Positions 50,011 to 62,069 are shown, counted from the first letter of the stretch. The stretch is DNA of 64,000 bases from Heligmosomoides polygyrus polygyrus (GCA_947396885.1 OX377204.1:89166728-89230727); one strand, 5' to 3'. Made by a program: numbers and translations. Notes: generated from the sequence alone by a model not told the origin.

Positions 50011-50459
50011 GATGTCCGTTCCTCCACGTGGTGCCACTGGAAACTGCCCGCTTTGGCGAGCCGAGCCGAACACGGTTACTCGATTGCAGGCGACAGGCCC
50101 TTGTGACAGGCCGGCCTACGAAGACCCATGTCACATCACATGGTGTATGACGTTACCTGAGTGTCGAGTATAGTTGTGCCCGAACGAATATAATCGAATA
50201 ATTATTCGAATAATTTATTCGAATATTCATTCGAATTATTCGATCATTCGGTTTTCCTGATTTTCGAATATTCGTTCGAATTCGATTATCGATGATTTTG
50301 AAAAGTCAGATATTCGTTCGAATTCGATTATCGATGATTTTCAAAAGTCGAATATTCATTCGAATTCGAACATCGAAGGGAGCCATATTCGAATATTATT
50401 CGAATCGAATAGTCAAACTCTATTCGATCGAATAATTTTATTCGAATATCGGATAAACC

Positions 50460-52046
50460 TGAGCTGGTAGTACGAACATACAGATTTTGGTCCTCTGTCG
50501 CACGTGCGGCGAACCGCCACTGACGCAGGGCTCTCTAGGTGAGCTGTCAGGGGGAAATGGAGCTCTAACAAACTCCCGAGGTATGCTGTATTGTATCTAG
50601 ATATGTGGCTTTAAGAAGTGGAGCTTCTTGTCACAAAGGGACCCCAAATCTTTTCACAATGGAAACAGCTGAAAACAACAAACAACAACATTTCTTCGAT
50701 TAGGTCATCCAATTCCTTCTCGAAATATCGATTTTCTTTGAATAAGTGCACCGTAGGACTCTCAAATAGCTGATCAGGGGCAGCAAAAGAGGTTTATGCA
50801 GTTACAAGAGCTTTAGAATCCGTGAGTGCAGCAACACACACTATGTAGACGTCGCACTTGTCACAGCAGTCGCCGCGGCCGCCCGCGCTTTTGTATGTTT
50901 AGCTTGCTCCCCATAAACCTGCTGCCGGAAGGATGGATTTGCGCCACTTGACAAAAGACCCGTAACCTCTAGAGGTCGACCACTTTACAGATTACCTGAA
51001 AATCGCCCGATTCAAATATTTTCGCGGTGGTACCACTCGACCGCGAAGGCGCGAACCCAGCCTGCGGGTGCTCCTGCTTTTAGGAGACATAGCTGTTTTC
51101 CACTTTCTGCTTATTTTCCGTTTCGGGTTATGAGGCCAATGAGCTGAAATCGATACAACCGCTGATGACAAGGAACACTGCATGTCCTTTTGTGAACATC
51201 AAGAAACGGCTCTGAGTGGACTTTTGCCTACATCCAGATTGAATGAGGTTATCTAGCCAGACCAACATGTTCTCCTCATCTTCGACTGGCACATCCTTTT
51301 GCAATGCCTTTGTAATATATTACATCTTTCTTTTTACTTTAAAAGGCTATCAGATTTTTATTAATCTCCATCACACAATTTTTATTTTTCATAATAGCTA
51401 TTTGATGCGGAAAACTCATCCAAATGGATCTAGTGCTGCTTTTAAAACAGGAAAATGGGATACTAACGTCGTTCAGTGACAAAATCTGCCAATGAGGACG
51501 AAGAGAAAATGTCTGGCCTAATGACATCACTAATCGAGATTGCACACGCTTCAGTGCAGTCCTAGCTTGAGGTGACCGCATCTTATCGTCACATTACATT
51601 CAGTGGTTTCCACCTTCGTAAAACGGAATGCTTAATTACCAGTTCAGAAATCAGTTCAGCAAAGGGGTTGACCACACCAGTGCGGTGTAAAAATCTTAAG
51701 TTAGTGCAACGTCAAATGTGTTTTAGGACTGCCTCAAGCGCAAATAGGGTCCAGGTGGGTCAACCCTAGTCAGAGGTTGTACGCCTTTGTAATATGTGTA
51801 TGTACAGTTACATCATAAATAGCCTACCTCAGATCATTGTAGGGATAAAACACACTATTGCTGCAGAAAACTTCGGTTTCAAAAAGCAAATAGGACCGTA
51901 CTGCATGGTGACCCACTTCCCGGACCCTATTTGCGCCCTACCTCACATGTTGACACCTCCCTAAGCAACTTTGCACCCTTTTCTGTGTTGCTTATTTATT
52001 ACCCAGTATACATTATTGTTATTTTGCTGTTTCCTAGGGCAAAGAA
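50460..52046. other. hAT interior, no gene recognised
   Basis: No frame here has a recognisable motif. A palindromic site AGATTACCTGAAAATC at 50,990-51,005 resembles paired splice signals but is unsupported. Confidence 0.35.
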
Positions 52047-52065
52047 CAATTTTAGCGAACTTTCC

Positions 52066-54099
52066 TTCTTCTTCTTCTTCTTCTTCTTCTTCTTCTTCTT
52101 CTTCTTCTTCTTCTGAGCGTTTAGTCCCGCGCAGTCGCAGGGTCCGCTGCTTTTGTGATCCGTCGCCACCTCTTTCTATCAAGGGCGTCATCTGGCGGCG
52201 AGATCTCTCTTGATGACGTCCCTCCACCTTTTCCTTGGGGCTCCTCTCGGACGCTTTCCGGTGCCTCGAAATTCAGGGCCAACATCGTGGGATGGTCCAC
52301 TTGTCTTCTGAGGATGTGTCCGTACCATATAAGCCGCTGCTCCCTCATCTTCAGCTGGATCGGGGCTCTATTCATCACTGTCCTAACATCCTCATTTCGC
52401 ACTCTGTCCTGACGGGTCCATCCACATGCCCATCTGAGCATCCTCATTTCCGCGGCGTGCAGTTGCCGCTCCTGTGCTCTACCCAGGGCCCAGCACTCAC
52501 AGCCATAGAGGAGGGCAGGCCTCACTACTGTTCTATATAGCTTGCCCTTGAGTGTCCTGGAGCACCTACGGTCGCAGAGGATTCCTGCAGAGGATTCCTG
52601 TGGACTCCCTTCATTTGAGCCATGCTGCATTAATACGTTCCCTGACCGCCTGATCCACGCTTCCTTCCTCGGATAGGTCGCTTCCGAGCTAGCAGAATTC
52701 TTCCACCTTTTCGATCTTCTCCCCATGGCAGTCTAGGATCGGTTCGGTGCACTGCTCGGAGCTGATGAACTTCATCTTCTTCACGTTCAGCCGTAGGCCG
52801 TTGTTTGCGAGGGCTCCTTGCCACAACTGCACCTTCTTTTCCAACTCCTCACGGCTGTCGGCTACTAGGGCGATATCGTCAGCGTAGAGGATGGTCCTGA
52901 GAGGACCTTCCTCAAGGTGGTTCACTATGCAATCAAGCGTCAGCACGAAGAGAAACGGACTCAGAGCTGACCCTTGATGCACCCCCACTGGGATATCCAT
53001 ATTCTTTGTCATTCCGTGTGGAGTTCGTACCGCCGCTTTCGAGCCCTCGTACATGTCCTTTATGACCGAGATGAGACCTTCCGGCACACCCTACCTCGAA
53101 GGGATTTCCAGAGCATGGCCCGGTGTAGCCTGTCGTATGCTTTCTCCAAGTCCAGGAATGCCAGGTAGCAGGGCTTTCGTTTCTCCCGATACTTCTCCAT
53201 CACCTGGCGAGCGATAAAGATCGCGTCCGTGGTGGACCTCTCAGGCATGAAGCCCCACTGCTCTTGGGATATGGTGACCATTTCCCTTAGCCTCGAATCG
53301 ACCAGTCGTTCGCAGACCTTCATCGTATGTGAGATTAGTTTGATCCCGCGGTAATTGGAACACTCGGACGCGTCCCCCTTCTGCTTAAAGAGGGGGACCA
53401 TGATGCTGTTCCTCCAGTCGTCTGGCATCTTATCGTCTATCGTGACTCTGTTGAAGAACTGTGTCAGCCAATTGACTCCGCAGTTCCCAAGCACCTTCCA
53501 GGCCTCTACTGGCAGCCAATCAGGGCCAGCTGCCTTTCCGAGCTCCATCTTCCCTGGCACTGCGAACCTCTTCCTGCGTCCATGACGGGATGGGTCCTTC
53601 CGTTGGCTGTTCTTCTTGGACTTCCCGACGCGGGAATGCCTCATTCAGCAGTTCCTTGAAGTACTCCTCCCATCTTTTTCTGACCTCAACCGGCTTCCGT
53701 AGTACCCTACCGTCAGCACTCTTCACAGTCTTCACTGCTCGAATGTCGAGGCTAGCTCTATGACGTGCCTTGGCCAGACGGATGGCGAACTTCTCTCCCT
53801 GTGGCTCGTCCAGCTTCTCGTATAGGGCATCCATCCCCGCGCTCTTTGCCCTTGCTACCGCTGCTTTTGCCAGTCTCTTCAGCTTCCTGTAAGCTGTAAA
53901 ATGCTTGGGTGCCCTTGTCTTCTGCCACTGCCTATAGGCCTCCTTCTTTTTCCTCACCGCAGCCTGCACCTCTTCATTCCAGAACCATGCAGCCTTATCT
54001 CCTCTGGTTCCTCCCTTTGTTTCGCCGAGGGTTTCCTTGGCCCATCGCAGGATCGTTTGGGTCACCCTCCTCCAGGTCTCGTTTACGGGCCGGTTGGAT
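52066..54099 (-). mobile_element. RTE LINE, 5'-truncated, with 19-bp target duplication
   Basis: Minus orientation. Flanked by CAATTTTAGCGAACTTTCC (52,047-52,065) and CAATTTTAGGGAACTTTCC (54,100-54,118), a 19-bp duplication with one mismatch. The 3' end is a (GAA)n run, seen as TTC repeats at 52,066-52,114, usual for RTE. Coding can be followed from about 54,065: WFWNEEVQAAVRKKKEAYRQ, KAAGPDWLPVEAWKVLGNCG, NYRGIKLISHTMKVCERLVD, EQWGFMPERSTTDAIFIARQ, LAFLDLEKAYDRLHR, VGVHQGSALSPFLFVLTLDC, then TILYADDIALVADSREELEK and RPALLYGCECWALGRAQERQ. The endonuclease domain is missing and several frameshifts are present, so it is inactive. Confidence 0.9.
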
Positions 54100-54269
54100 C
54101 AATTTTAGGGAACTTTCCACCGCCAGGAATTCAGTAACTACTGCTAGCTGAGCAGAAAGCTCGCGTAAGTTGCTGATTCAGATACATTTTCTTGTTTCAC
54201 TTCGTTGTAACATCGTAAGTACAAAGATGTTGGAATAAAATGTTGGAATAAAGTGTATTCCTTCGCATT

Positions 54270-54790
54270 TCAGAGTTCAAAAAATGCGAGGATCGAGTGT
54301 TGTATAGGAATTCTTCAGTAAGGATGTCGATGAGAATGGATTCCGTGTTGCTCTGTGCAACATATGCAAAAGGCGGATGAAGATACCGTTGTCGAGGACA
54401 GCTACGAATCTTTGTATCACTTGGAAAAACACCACAGTTCTGTCCTGCAGAGCGCACGGTAATCTGAAAAGACGAAGACTCCGAGGCTACGAAAGTTCAT
54501 ACGTCTATAACGCGATCCTTTACCCAATAATGAACTCGCGATCAAAAATATCGGTACATGGCAACCTCGCCGTATTAATAGCGGATTGCTCCCTTTCGTT
54601 GCGAGTTGCATCAACCGCAGGCTTTGAAAAGTTTGTTACGTCGTTGAATCCTAGCTACGAACCACCAACGAGGCAAGCAATCCTCAGCATTCTGAAGAAA
54701 AATGTGGACGACATTGATCGCCGCACAGAATTTTATTGGCTGATCCAAACAACTTTTTCGGAATCACGATGGATCGCTTGAGTTCGCTCA
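54270..54790 (+). pseudogene. hAT transposase N-terminal remnant (BED finger)
   Basis: Shifted frames give VLLCATYAKGG and CITWKNTTVLSCRAHGN, a C-x2-C..H-type BED finger layout. Then come NLAVLIADCSLSLRVASTAG, FEKFVTSLNPSYEPPTRQAI and LSILKKNVDDIDRR, which match the start of hAT transposases (the region where the query has F..F...LNP.Y..PSR). The catalytic RNase-H-like and C-terminal dimerisation parts are absent, so the host element cannot encode its own enzyme. Confidence 0.75.
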
Positions 54791-55572
54791 ACTGCGGAAC
54801 GGGACATTCGGCGATTACAGGGCATACTATGTGCTCAACATGACATTCTAGGACTTCGGCCATTCTAGACTGCGTTCAGATGGGCCTCTCAAAGTGACTA
54901 TTACTTTTCTGTTCCACTACACCAATGCCTTAAGCATAAGCACGACCTTCAGCCGATGGGCTACAACAGACTGTGGTGTAAGCCAGCGGGAGCGTTCCAA
55001 GAGACACACGTTGGGATGGTGTGGCTGGTGGTTCCCGTGGACATCAATTTAGTGGAATTTGATCCATATCGATTGGTGGCGATGCATACTCGAAAAACGA
55101 ACTTCAGATTCGTGTTCAGCAACCTCGATTGCCCCAGGGCTGATGCTTCGGGCCCCTTGAACGACATCAATTGTTGAGTATCGCCAATACGCCAGTGTGA
55201 CGGACGGACTGAAGTACGGAAACACACGCGCTCTACTCTTTTGTATATAGTAGGATTCGTTCATTCGAACAAATTACTTGACTATTCGATCATTCGAAAA
55301 TTTTCGACATCGAATAAATTCGACTATTCGATCATTCGAAAATTTTCGACATCGAATAAATTCGATCGTTCATTCGTTCGAAAAATCTCGGCGTCGAATA
55401 AATTCGATCGTTCGTTCGTTTGGAAATTTTCGACATCGAGTTTCATTCGTTCGGAAATTTTCGACATCGAATAAATTCGCTCGATTATTCGATCGGAAAT
55501 TTTTGACGTCGAATAAATTCGATCGTTCATTCGTTCGATAAAACTTCGAAAAAGCACAACTATAGTGTCGAG

Positions 55573-58133
55573 ATAGTGCTACGGCGTCCGCGGGAGCCGA
55601 CGCGCACTCGCAGAGTCCGGCGAATGTGAGAAGTATGCGAGGGTCCCTGATGCAAGGACGGCATCGGGGGGATCGGGGAGCAACTGAGCTAGTCCGAAAG
55701 TCCCGTAACGTAAGCAGGACCCCGTAGCTACGCTGATTGTGGATACGTTGTTTACGGGCCGCTCGTGCGAGTCGTTTGAAGCACTGGAGCGAAGAAGAGT
55801 CGATTTCTGTGCGGTGCAGGAGACGAGGTGGTCCTGCCGCAAGTAAAGGGACTTAAGACGTGGCTTCAAGGCCGTTCTATGTGGAAGTCCCAGGACCGCC
55901 AGTGGTGTCGGTGTAATCGTCTCCGAACGATTTCGTGACTCGATTGTGAGCGTCGAGCGTTTTGACGGTCGGTTGATGAAGATCATTGTCGCCGCTTAGG
56001 AGCGACTCGACTCTATCACTTCTTCTCTGCGTATGCTCCGCAGACCGGCTGCTCAGAGCAAGCCAAGAATGAGTTTTGGAGCCTGCTTGAAGAGAAGACA
56101 GCAGAGGTACCGTCGAAAGATGTCATCATAGTCGCTGATGACCTTAATGGGCACGTAGGTGCTACGAAGGACGGTTACAGCCGTCACGGTGGTTTCGGGT
56201 ACGGGTCAGGTAACGCTGAGCGTATTCTTGATTATGCGGAATCGCATAACCTCACCATAGTGAACACCGTCTTCCGAAAACGCAACTCCCACCTCATCTC
56301 ATACTATAGTGGGGGCACCAAAACTCAGATAGAATTTATCCTTGTGAAAGATCGCGACCGAGGTCTTGTCACAGATGCGAAGATCGTGCCGTATGAGACG
56401 ATCGCCAACAGCATCGACCGCTGATCTGCACCCTAAAGATCGTCCCTCCAAGGCAGAAGCAGGTCGAGCGATGCGGTGCACCGAGAATAAAGTGGTGGCG
56501 ATTGAGAGAGAAGGAAGCAGCTGTGATTTCTCGCGTGCGGTTACCGACGGTTACAACTGTCCACGAAACTTGGATGATGACGACCGACGCGATACGTCAA
56601 GCTGCACAGTCGCAACTCGGCATTACGAAGCCTGGGCGACGAAAGGTCGACAGGCAGGCATGGTTGTGGACAAACGAAGTGAAGGCAAAGGTTCGAGAGA
56701 AGAGGTCGCTCTATCGCGTCTTTCTCGGCGAAAAGACCGCCGATAACTGGCGAAAGTGCCAAGAAGCGAGGATAGCCACAAAGAAGGCCGTGGCTGTTGC
56801 AAAAGCCACTCATTATGGAGATGTCAACGATAAGCTCGAGTCACGCGATGGTGAACGGTATCTGTACCGACTTGCAAAGTTTCGCCATCGGCAGACCGAG
56901 GACATTGAAAAGTTGCTCGGCATCAATGATGAAAATGGCCGTCTTCTTATGGACCGCAAGAAAGCACTGAAGCGATGGCGCGATTACTTCGAGGGAATTT
57001 CTACGGTAGAATTTCCTCATTCAGCCATCCCTTCAACGGCTCCAACTCAGTCCAGAAGATTACCGTGGAGGAGACAGAAGCGGCTCTGAAGAAGATGAGG
57101 CCAGGCAAAGGAACTGGGCCCGACGACGTGGCGGCTGACCTGTGGAAGTCAAAGTTTTGGTACCCGGATGAGTTGTTCGGTAAGTTCTTCAATCAGATTG
57201 TAGCAGAGAAGAAAGTACCTGACTGTTGGAGTGAGAGTGCACCAGGGTTCTGCGCTTTCCCCACTCCTTTTTGTTGTCGTGATAGACGCCATTACACGGG
57301 ATCTTCAGAAGCCAGTTCCCTAGACACTGCTTTATGCTGATGACGTAATGCCCGCTAGCGAAGATAAAGGTGAACTCGAGCGAGAGGTGCAAGCTTGGCG
57401 TGATCGCTTGGAGTGTTTTGGACTCAGATTGAACGTGAAGAAGACCGAGTATCTAACGACGGACGTTAATGAGTCCAGTTCCATGATGGTTAGCGGCATC
57501 GTGCTCCCACGCACTTCGGTTTTTAAGTACTTGGGATCAGCAGTAGCATCTGATGGCAATCTGATTGAAGTGAATTCAGGCGTGAGTGCAGCTTGGCCCA
57601 AGTGGCGCTCGTTGACTGGCGTGCTCTGCGATAGGAAGATACCAGAGCGCTTGAAGTTAAAAATATATAGAACCGTTGTCCGGCCGGTAGCGATGTACGG
57701 TGCTGAGTGTTGGCCTGCGACCAAGGAGGTTGAAACGCGCCTCAGCGTCATGGAGACGAAGATCCTGCGCTGGACGGCTGAAGTCACGCGCCTGAACCGC
57801 ATCCGAAACGATGTCATTCGGCGAAGTTTGGTACCGATAGCGGACAAGATGCGCGAAGCTCGCTTGCGATGGTACAGCCATGTTCTGCGTTGAAAGGAAG
57901 GCAGCGTCCGCAAGATTGGCCTTATGTTCGAGATGGTAGGAAAGCGGCATAGAGGGCGTCCGAAGCAACGCTGGTCTGACACGTTACATATGGACTTGAA
58001 GGTTGCTGGTGTCCACCCTGATCTAGCGCTGGATCGGGAAAGGTGGCGTCATGACACCAGAATAGCGGACCCCGCTACGAAGCGGGACACACGCTGAAGA
58101 AGGAGAAGAAGAAGAAGAAGAAGAAGAAGAAGA
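55573..58133 (+). mobile_element. RTE LINE with endonuclease and internally deleted RT
   Basis: Plus orientation, ending in GAAGAAGAAG repeats (58,094-58,133). The endonuclease part reads FEALERRRVDFCAVQETRW, FFSAYAPQTGCSEQAKNEFW, NSHLISYYSGGTKTQ, then IEFILVKDRDRG, where Glu stands in for the usual catalytic Asp of Q-I-D-F. The linker and early RT follow (56,500-57,225: RQAWLWTNEVKAKVREK, PGKGTGPDDVAADLWKS). The next residues jump straight from DCWSE to VRVHQGSALSPLLF and YADDVMPASED, so the fingers and first palm motifs are deleted near 57,230. The C-terminal part is intact to about 57,893 (TVVRPVAMYGAECWPATKEV, RWYSHVLR). Confidence 0.9.
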
Positions 58134-58748
58134 GCCTGTCACGATCCCACGCGACAGTGGGGTGTAATGCGACAGCACTAAGTGCAATATGGCGCCGCCC
58201 TATCCTTAACCAAAGGATAGAGACGCAGATTGTCGCGCGCTGCAAAACGGCGCAATGCTCGTGGGGGGGGGGGGGGGGAGAGCCCATGGGCTTCGACCTC
58301 CTTGAACGTAGTAGTCGGATGTGCTGACGTCTGATTTTGTTTTGTTTTATCTTGCTTTAACCTGCCAGGATCAAACATGAGTGGGTGTATTGCAATAGCA
58401 CCAAGTGCAATATGGCGCCGCCCTATCCTTAACCAAAGGATAGAGACGCAGATTGTCGCGCGCTGCAAAACGGCGCAATGCTCGTTGGGGGGGGGGGAGC
58501 CCATGGGCTTCGACCTCCTTGAACGTAGTAGTCGGATGTGCTGACGTCTGATTTTGTTTTGTTTTATCTTGCTTTAACCTGCCACGATCCCACGTGAGTA
58601 GGTGTATTGCAATAGCACCAAGTGCAATATGGCGCCGCCCTATCCTTAACCACAGGATAGAGACGCAGAGATTGTCGCGCGCTGCAAAATAGTGCGCGTT
58701 GGGGGCAGCCCATGGGCTTCGACCTCCTTGAGCGTAGCGGGCTTTATG
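58134..58748 (+). repeat. tandem ~220-240-bp satellite, three units
   Basis: Units start CCTGTCACGATCCCACG or CCTGCCAGGATC and contain AAGTGCAATATGGCGCCGCC, TTGTCGCGCGCTGCAAAACG, a variable G-run and CCCATGGGCTTCGACCTCCT. Copies begin near 58,136, 58,365 and 58,578, the last truncated. It follows the RTE tail directly. A further monomer is at 49.75 kb. Confidence 0.85.
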
Positions 58749-58914
58749 CACTAAAAAACGCAAGAGAGTTTATACTTCTCGACGTATCCCAGGAGGTAGT
58801 CACGTTTCGAGAAATCACCTTTACAACTGTTATGTACAGCACCGTTACTGTTCACTCAGCTTTAATACATTGATTACAGTATTCTTAAAACTGAGATGCC
58901 AAAATTCCCCTAAC
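58749..58914. other. no feature seen
   Basis: Short unique sequence between the satellite and the decayed exon copies. Confidence 0.4.
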
Positions 58915-59000
58915 CTCTTTCTGCCGCAGGTGGAGTCAACGGCGCTGGTAGACCTGAGTGCGCTCGCCTTCGCTACATGGGGTGATGCTTCTGGTTCTAC
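58915..59000 (-). pseudogene. module exon E, copy 3 (diverged)
   Basis: Reads VEPEASPHVAKASALRSTSA then VDSTCGRK. It aligns with exon E copies 1 and 2, but the homologous donor position reads GAGG/TTAGGG. The nearest GT is two bases upstream and changes the exit phase. It is possibly non-functional. Confidence 0.5.
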
Positions 59001-59060
59001 CTTCAAAAACAAGTACAGCGGTCTACACACACACACACGGATACAGTATCCATTTCCAAC

Positions 59061-59183
59061 TTCCTGCTTGATAATGCCAGCAGGACCAACACCTTGCTCG
59101 TACACCGACACATATTTGGCAGCTTCCGGGAGTTTTTCATCCACTTCGACCTTGGCTAGTGTGTTTCCAACCTTCTGAGGTTT
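59061..59183 (-). pseudogene. module exon D, copy 3 (diverged)
   Basis: 41 open codons in phase 0, KPQKVGNTLAKVEVDEKLPE, AAKYVSVYEQGVGPAGIIKQ then E. It keeps one perfect consensus (IKQE) and a weakened one (AKVE where copies 1 and 2 have IKVE). Acceptor TGGTTTTAG and donor CAGGAA/GTTGGA are plausible. Exon C beside it is truncated, which makes this copy suspect. Confidence 0.5.
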
Positions 59184-59199
59184 CTAAAACCAGTGTAGC

Positions 59200-59250
59200 C
59201 CCTACTTCGCATTCGATCTGACGAAACGGTTTTTGAGGGAGGTCGCCTAA
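59200..59250 (-). pseudogene. module exon C, copy 3 remnant at MITE insertion
   Basis: Reads LKNRFVRSNAK then a stop and merges into the intron before exon D: most of exon C is deleted. Its ancestral acceptor (GGCTTTTAG, recovered by removing the 944-bp MITE and one TAA) is interrupted by that insertion at 59,248-59,250. Confidence 0.6.
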
Positions 59251-60194
59251 GGCGCCTTTTATACTCGCGCCGCCACGCGGCGCGTCGTAATGGCTGAGAT
59301 AGCTATCGATTTTTCGCGCCGCCGGGCGGAGCCGCATCGCATCCATACCTCGCCGCCTCAAAACACCACATTTGACGGAATTTCGGGTTACGGTATTCGG
59401 CGAATCGCGCCGCTGGAGGGAAGGGCGCGGCGCGGCGCGATCAGCTGCGGCAGACTAGGTGTGGGGTGGAAGGTTTCACCACTGAGATGAATCGTTTTGC
59501 CCGAACTTCGCCAAGGGGGGTAATTTGGGGTGCTGATCACGAATCTTGCATCCATTTTGCGTATTACGACGAAATTTAGGCGAAATCGGTGACCACGGCC
59601 TTAGCCACCCGTACCTTGGGTAACCTAGGAAGGGTGGAGTTCTGTAGACATTCCCGAAGTGTCGCCTACAACGCTAAAGATATGTTTAGTGCGCAATGAT
59701 CTCGGTATGGTCAAATGATAGAGAATTCTGAGGGATTCTCGACAATGAGTGCCTTCTAACAGTTCTACTTTTGAACCCGCACAAGTTGCAAAATAAAGTG
59801 TCGGTTAGTTCCGTTTGCATTGTAGGGGTTCGACTCTATAAAACACTCACCATTTTCAACCGTATGCTGAGCGGACAACTTTGAGCCTAGCCTCAAGAAA
59901 GGATTTGTCGCTCCCCACAGAAATCCTACCACTAACATCGACAAGATACGTTCCGCTGATCAGCCAGACGAATCCTTCCTGTTGTGGTCCTTCATTGGCT
60001 CATGGACCGTCTTCTCCGCCATCCATCATGGTGCACGGACCATAGTGAGCAGAAGGTTGTGGCCGCGCGTCGCTGACGCTCACCCTTTCTAACTGCAATC
60101 GCGCAGCGGCGCGTCAAATTCGGGGCGCGGCTCGACTGGACGCGCCGCCTCCTTAATTGACGCGCCGCTCCGCGGCGGGAGTATAAAAGGCGCC
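59251..60194. mobile_element. PIF/Harbinger-like non-autonomous element (944 bp)
   Basis: Ends GGCGCCTTTTATACTCGCGC and, inverted, GGCGCCTTTTATACTCCCGC, flanked by TAA at 59,248-59,250 and 60,195-60,197. The GC-rich terminal regions repeat GCGCCGCC and GGCGCGGCGCG words. The interior (about 59,480-60,040) has no transposase. It is the largest PIF-like element here. Confidence 0.85.
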
Positions 60195-60322
60195 TAAAAG
60201 CCGCACAACTGTCAGTAGCTCTAGAGCCTCGTTTGTGCATCTAAAGCCAAGCAACGCTATGACGTGCATATTAGCCAGATGAGCTCTCTGAAATGTTCGA
60301 GATTGGCGCACTGGAAAAGCTG

Positions 60323-61949
60323 ACAAGGGAACTGTCTGAACGGTACGCCGCAAGAACGAACACTGTAGGAAGAATCTCCGTCCTCCATATAGTAATAGAA
60401 CATGTTTTTTTGCCGAATCCTTGAGGAAAACGAGTAAGAGGGTGTAATGGTTAAGGGTCCGAGCGTCGAGCTTACCACGGCTGTGTAAGGAACTTCTGTC
60501 GTGGCCTTGGTGGCGCAGTGGTAGAGGTGCTGCCTCGTTCCTGCAACGTCACGGGTTCGGTTCCCATGCTGCATTTTTTACCGCGTTTTTGCAGTTTCAC
60601 CATGGTATCGGATTTTCATAAAAATTTCAATATCTGAACTTTTGTTGGAGTTTACTGATGATTTCATTTCATTTTTTTTACATATTCTTTGTCGAAATCT
60701 CGTGATGCACCAGAAACGTCCCAAATATGCAGAACACATTATATATGAAAGATTCATGAAGAAACTTCAACACCAATTATACACAGGCAAAAGTGAACAA
60801 AACATTAGGATTGATCACAGCATGGGCAACGTATGAAGGCTACAGTTTCTTCACATCATTGTATAGACCTAGGTCTTCCGAAAATGCCATTCCACTTGGG
60901 TTTTTGAAGCAACCAGGTGTGTGTGATGATGATGTTTTTTTTTCAGAGAAGTCTTAAGCAGTGGCTAGTACTTTCTTTGCTGCGAGATTGTTTCACAGTT
61001 CCTGCCAGGTGCTACTCCGCTGTGCAACCCAACCCTGGAATCGCGATACAGTCCCATATTCTCCGGCTGTGTGTAAGATGTGTAAGATATTAGTTCTAGT
61101 ATAGCCAAACACTTTCCTACGAAACCGTCTGACCTCCCGCAAATGTGATAGTGCCTTCATTGGTTAGTGGCGTCGTGACTTCGGCACATTCCTCTCCTGG
61201 TTGAAACTTGTGGTCCTCTTCTCCCACTACCTCCAACTTCTCCACTTCGTCGATTACCAGCAGTTCGAAAAGGTTACTTGCTATTCCTTCCCCGATTTCA
61301 CATCGTCTCTCAAAGGAACAGCATCCAGTGAAGATCCACACCTTAGTGCCAGTAGGTGAATAACCACTCGAGGGTTAGCAGACATTGTAGAGGTGATGTT
61401 AGGCAACTGGCATACCTCCGAGTCGCTCCAGCGATGTGATACGTCAAGTTGAAGATCATAAGGTCCCCTTCTACATTACGAGGACATGTGGTGGCACTCA
61501 CCTCACCAACAATAAGAAACATCGATTGGCGTGAAATTTCATGTATCGTCGTATTTGGGACATTGACAAGATGTCGACAAAGAATATGTAAAAAAAAATT
61601 GAAATGAAATCATCAGCAAACTCCAAAAAAGTACAGATATGGAAATCTCTATGGAAATCCGATACCATGGTAAAAGTGCAAAAACTCGATCCAGCATGGG
61701 AACCGAACCCATTACGTCACAGCCACGAAGCTGCACCTCTACCACCGCGCCACCAAGGCGACGACACAAGTTCCTTGCGCAGCCGTGATAAGCTCGACGC
61801 TCGGACCCTTAACCATTACATCCTCATGCTCGTTTGCCTCAAGGATTCGGCAAAAACAAAACATGTTCTGTTACTATTTGGAGAACGGAGACTCTTCCTA
61901 CAGTATTCGTTCTTGCCACTTCGGCGTACCGTTCAGACAGTTCCCTTGT
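60323..61949. mobile_element. large foldback element with tRNA-like arms, second copy
   Basis: Ends ACAAGGGAACTGTCTGAACG and its exact inverse at 61,949. Arms of about 500 bp match those of 4,569-6,190, including TGGTGGCGCAGTGGTAGAGG with a B-box-like GGGTTCGGTTCCC about 50 bases later. The centre holds the unknown ORF on the minus strand. Both arms are closer to a tRNA sequence than those of the first copy. Confidence 0.8.
61117..61385 (-). pseudogene. foldback-internal ORF, family unknown
   Basis: From ATG at 61,383-61,385: MSANPRVVIHLLALRCGSSL, DAVPLRDDVK, then a frame change and FELLVIDEVEKLEVVGEEDH, CAEVTTPLTNEGTITFAGGQ. Collinear with the ORF at 5,384-5,600. No known domain is recognised. 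Confidence 0.5.
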
Positions 61950-62069
61950 GAGATGGCTGGCTAATTAAAGGACTTCTGATACTACGTACTCCGGGCTAAA
62001 TGCGATGGTATAGTAGAAAGTGGGCTCTGAGTGAACCCTCCAGCGGAACTTCACTATGGTTGCATTTTT

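Larger units (their letters stand above)
50169..55564. mobile_element. hAT-like transposon with 8-bp duplication, RTE nested
   Basis: 5,396 bp between perfect GTGTCGAG duplications at 50,161-50,168 and 55,565-55,572. Ends TATAGTTGTGC and, inverted, the same 11 bases. Both subterminal regions are dense in ATTCGAATATTCG-type words (50,190-50,450; 55,255-55,550). It contains a hAT transposase N-terminal remnant (54,270-54,790) and an RTE LINE insertion (52,066-54,099). Confidence 0.85.

Noticed and set aside
51931..52227. Poly-Phe, poly-Ser and poly-Glu frames near 52.1 kb
   Set aside because: Translations of the (TTC)n tail of an RTE element.
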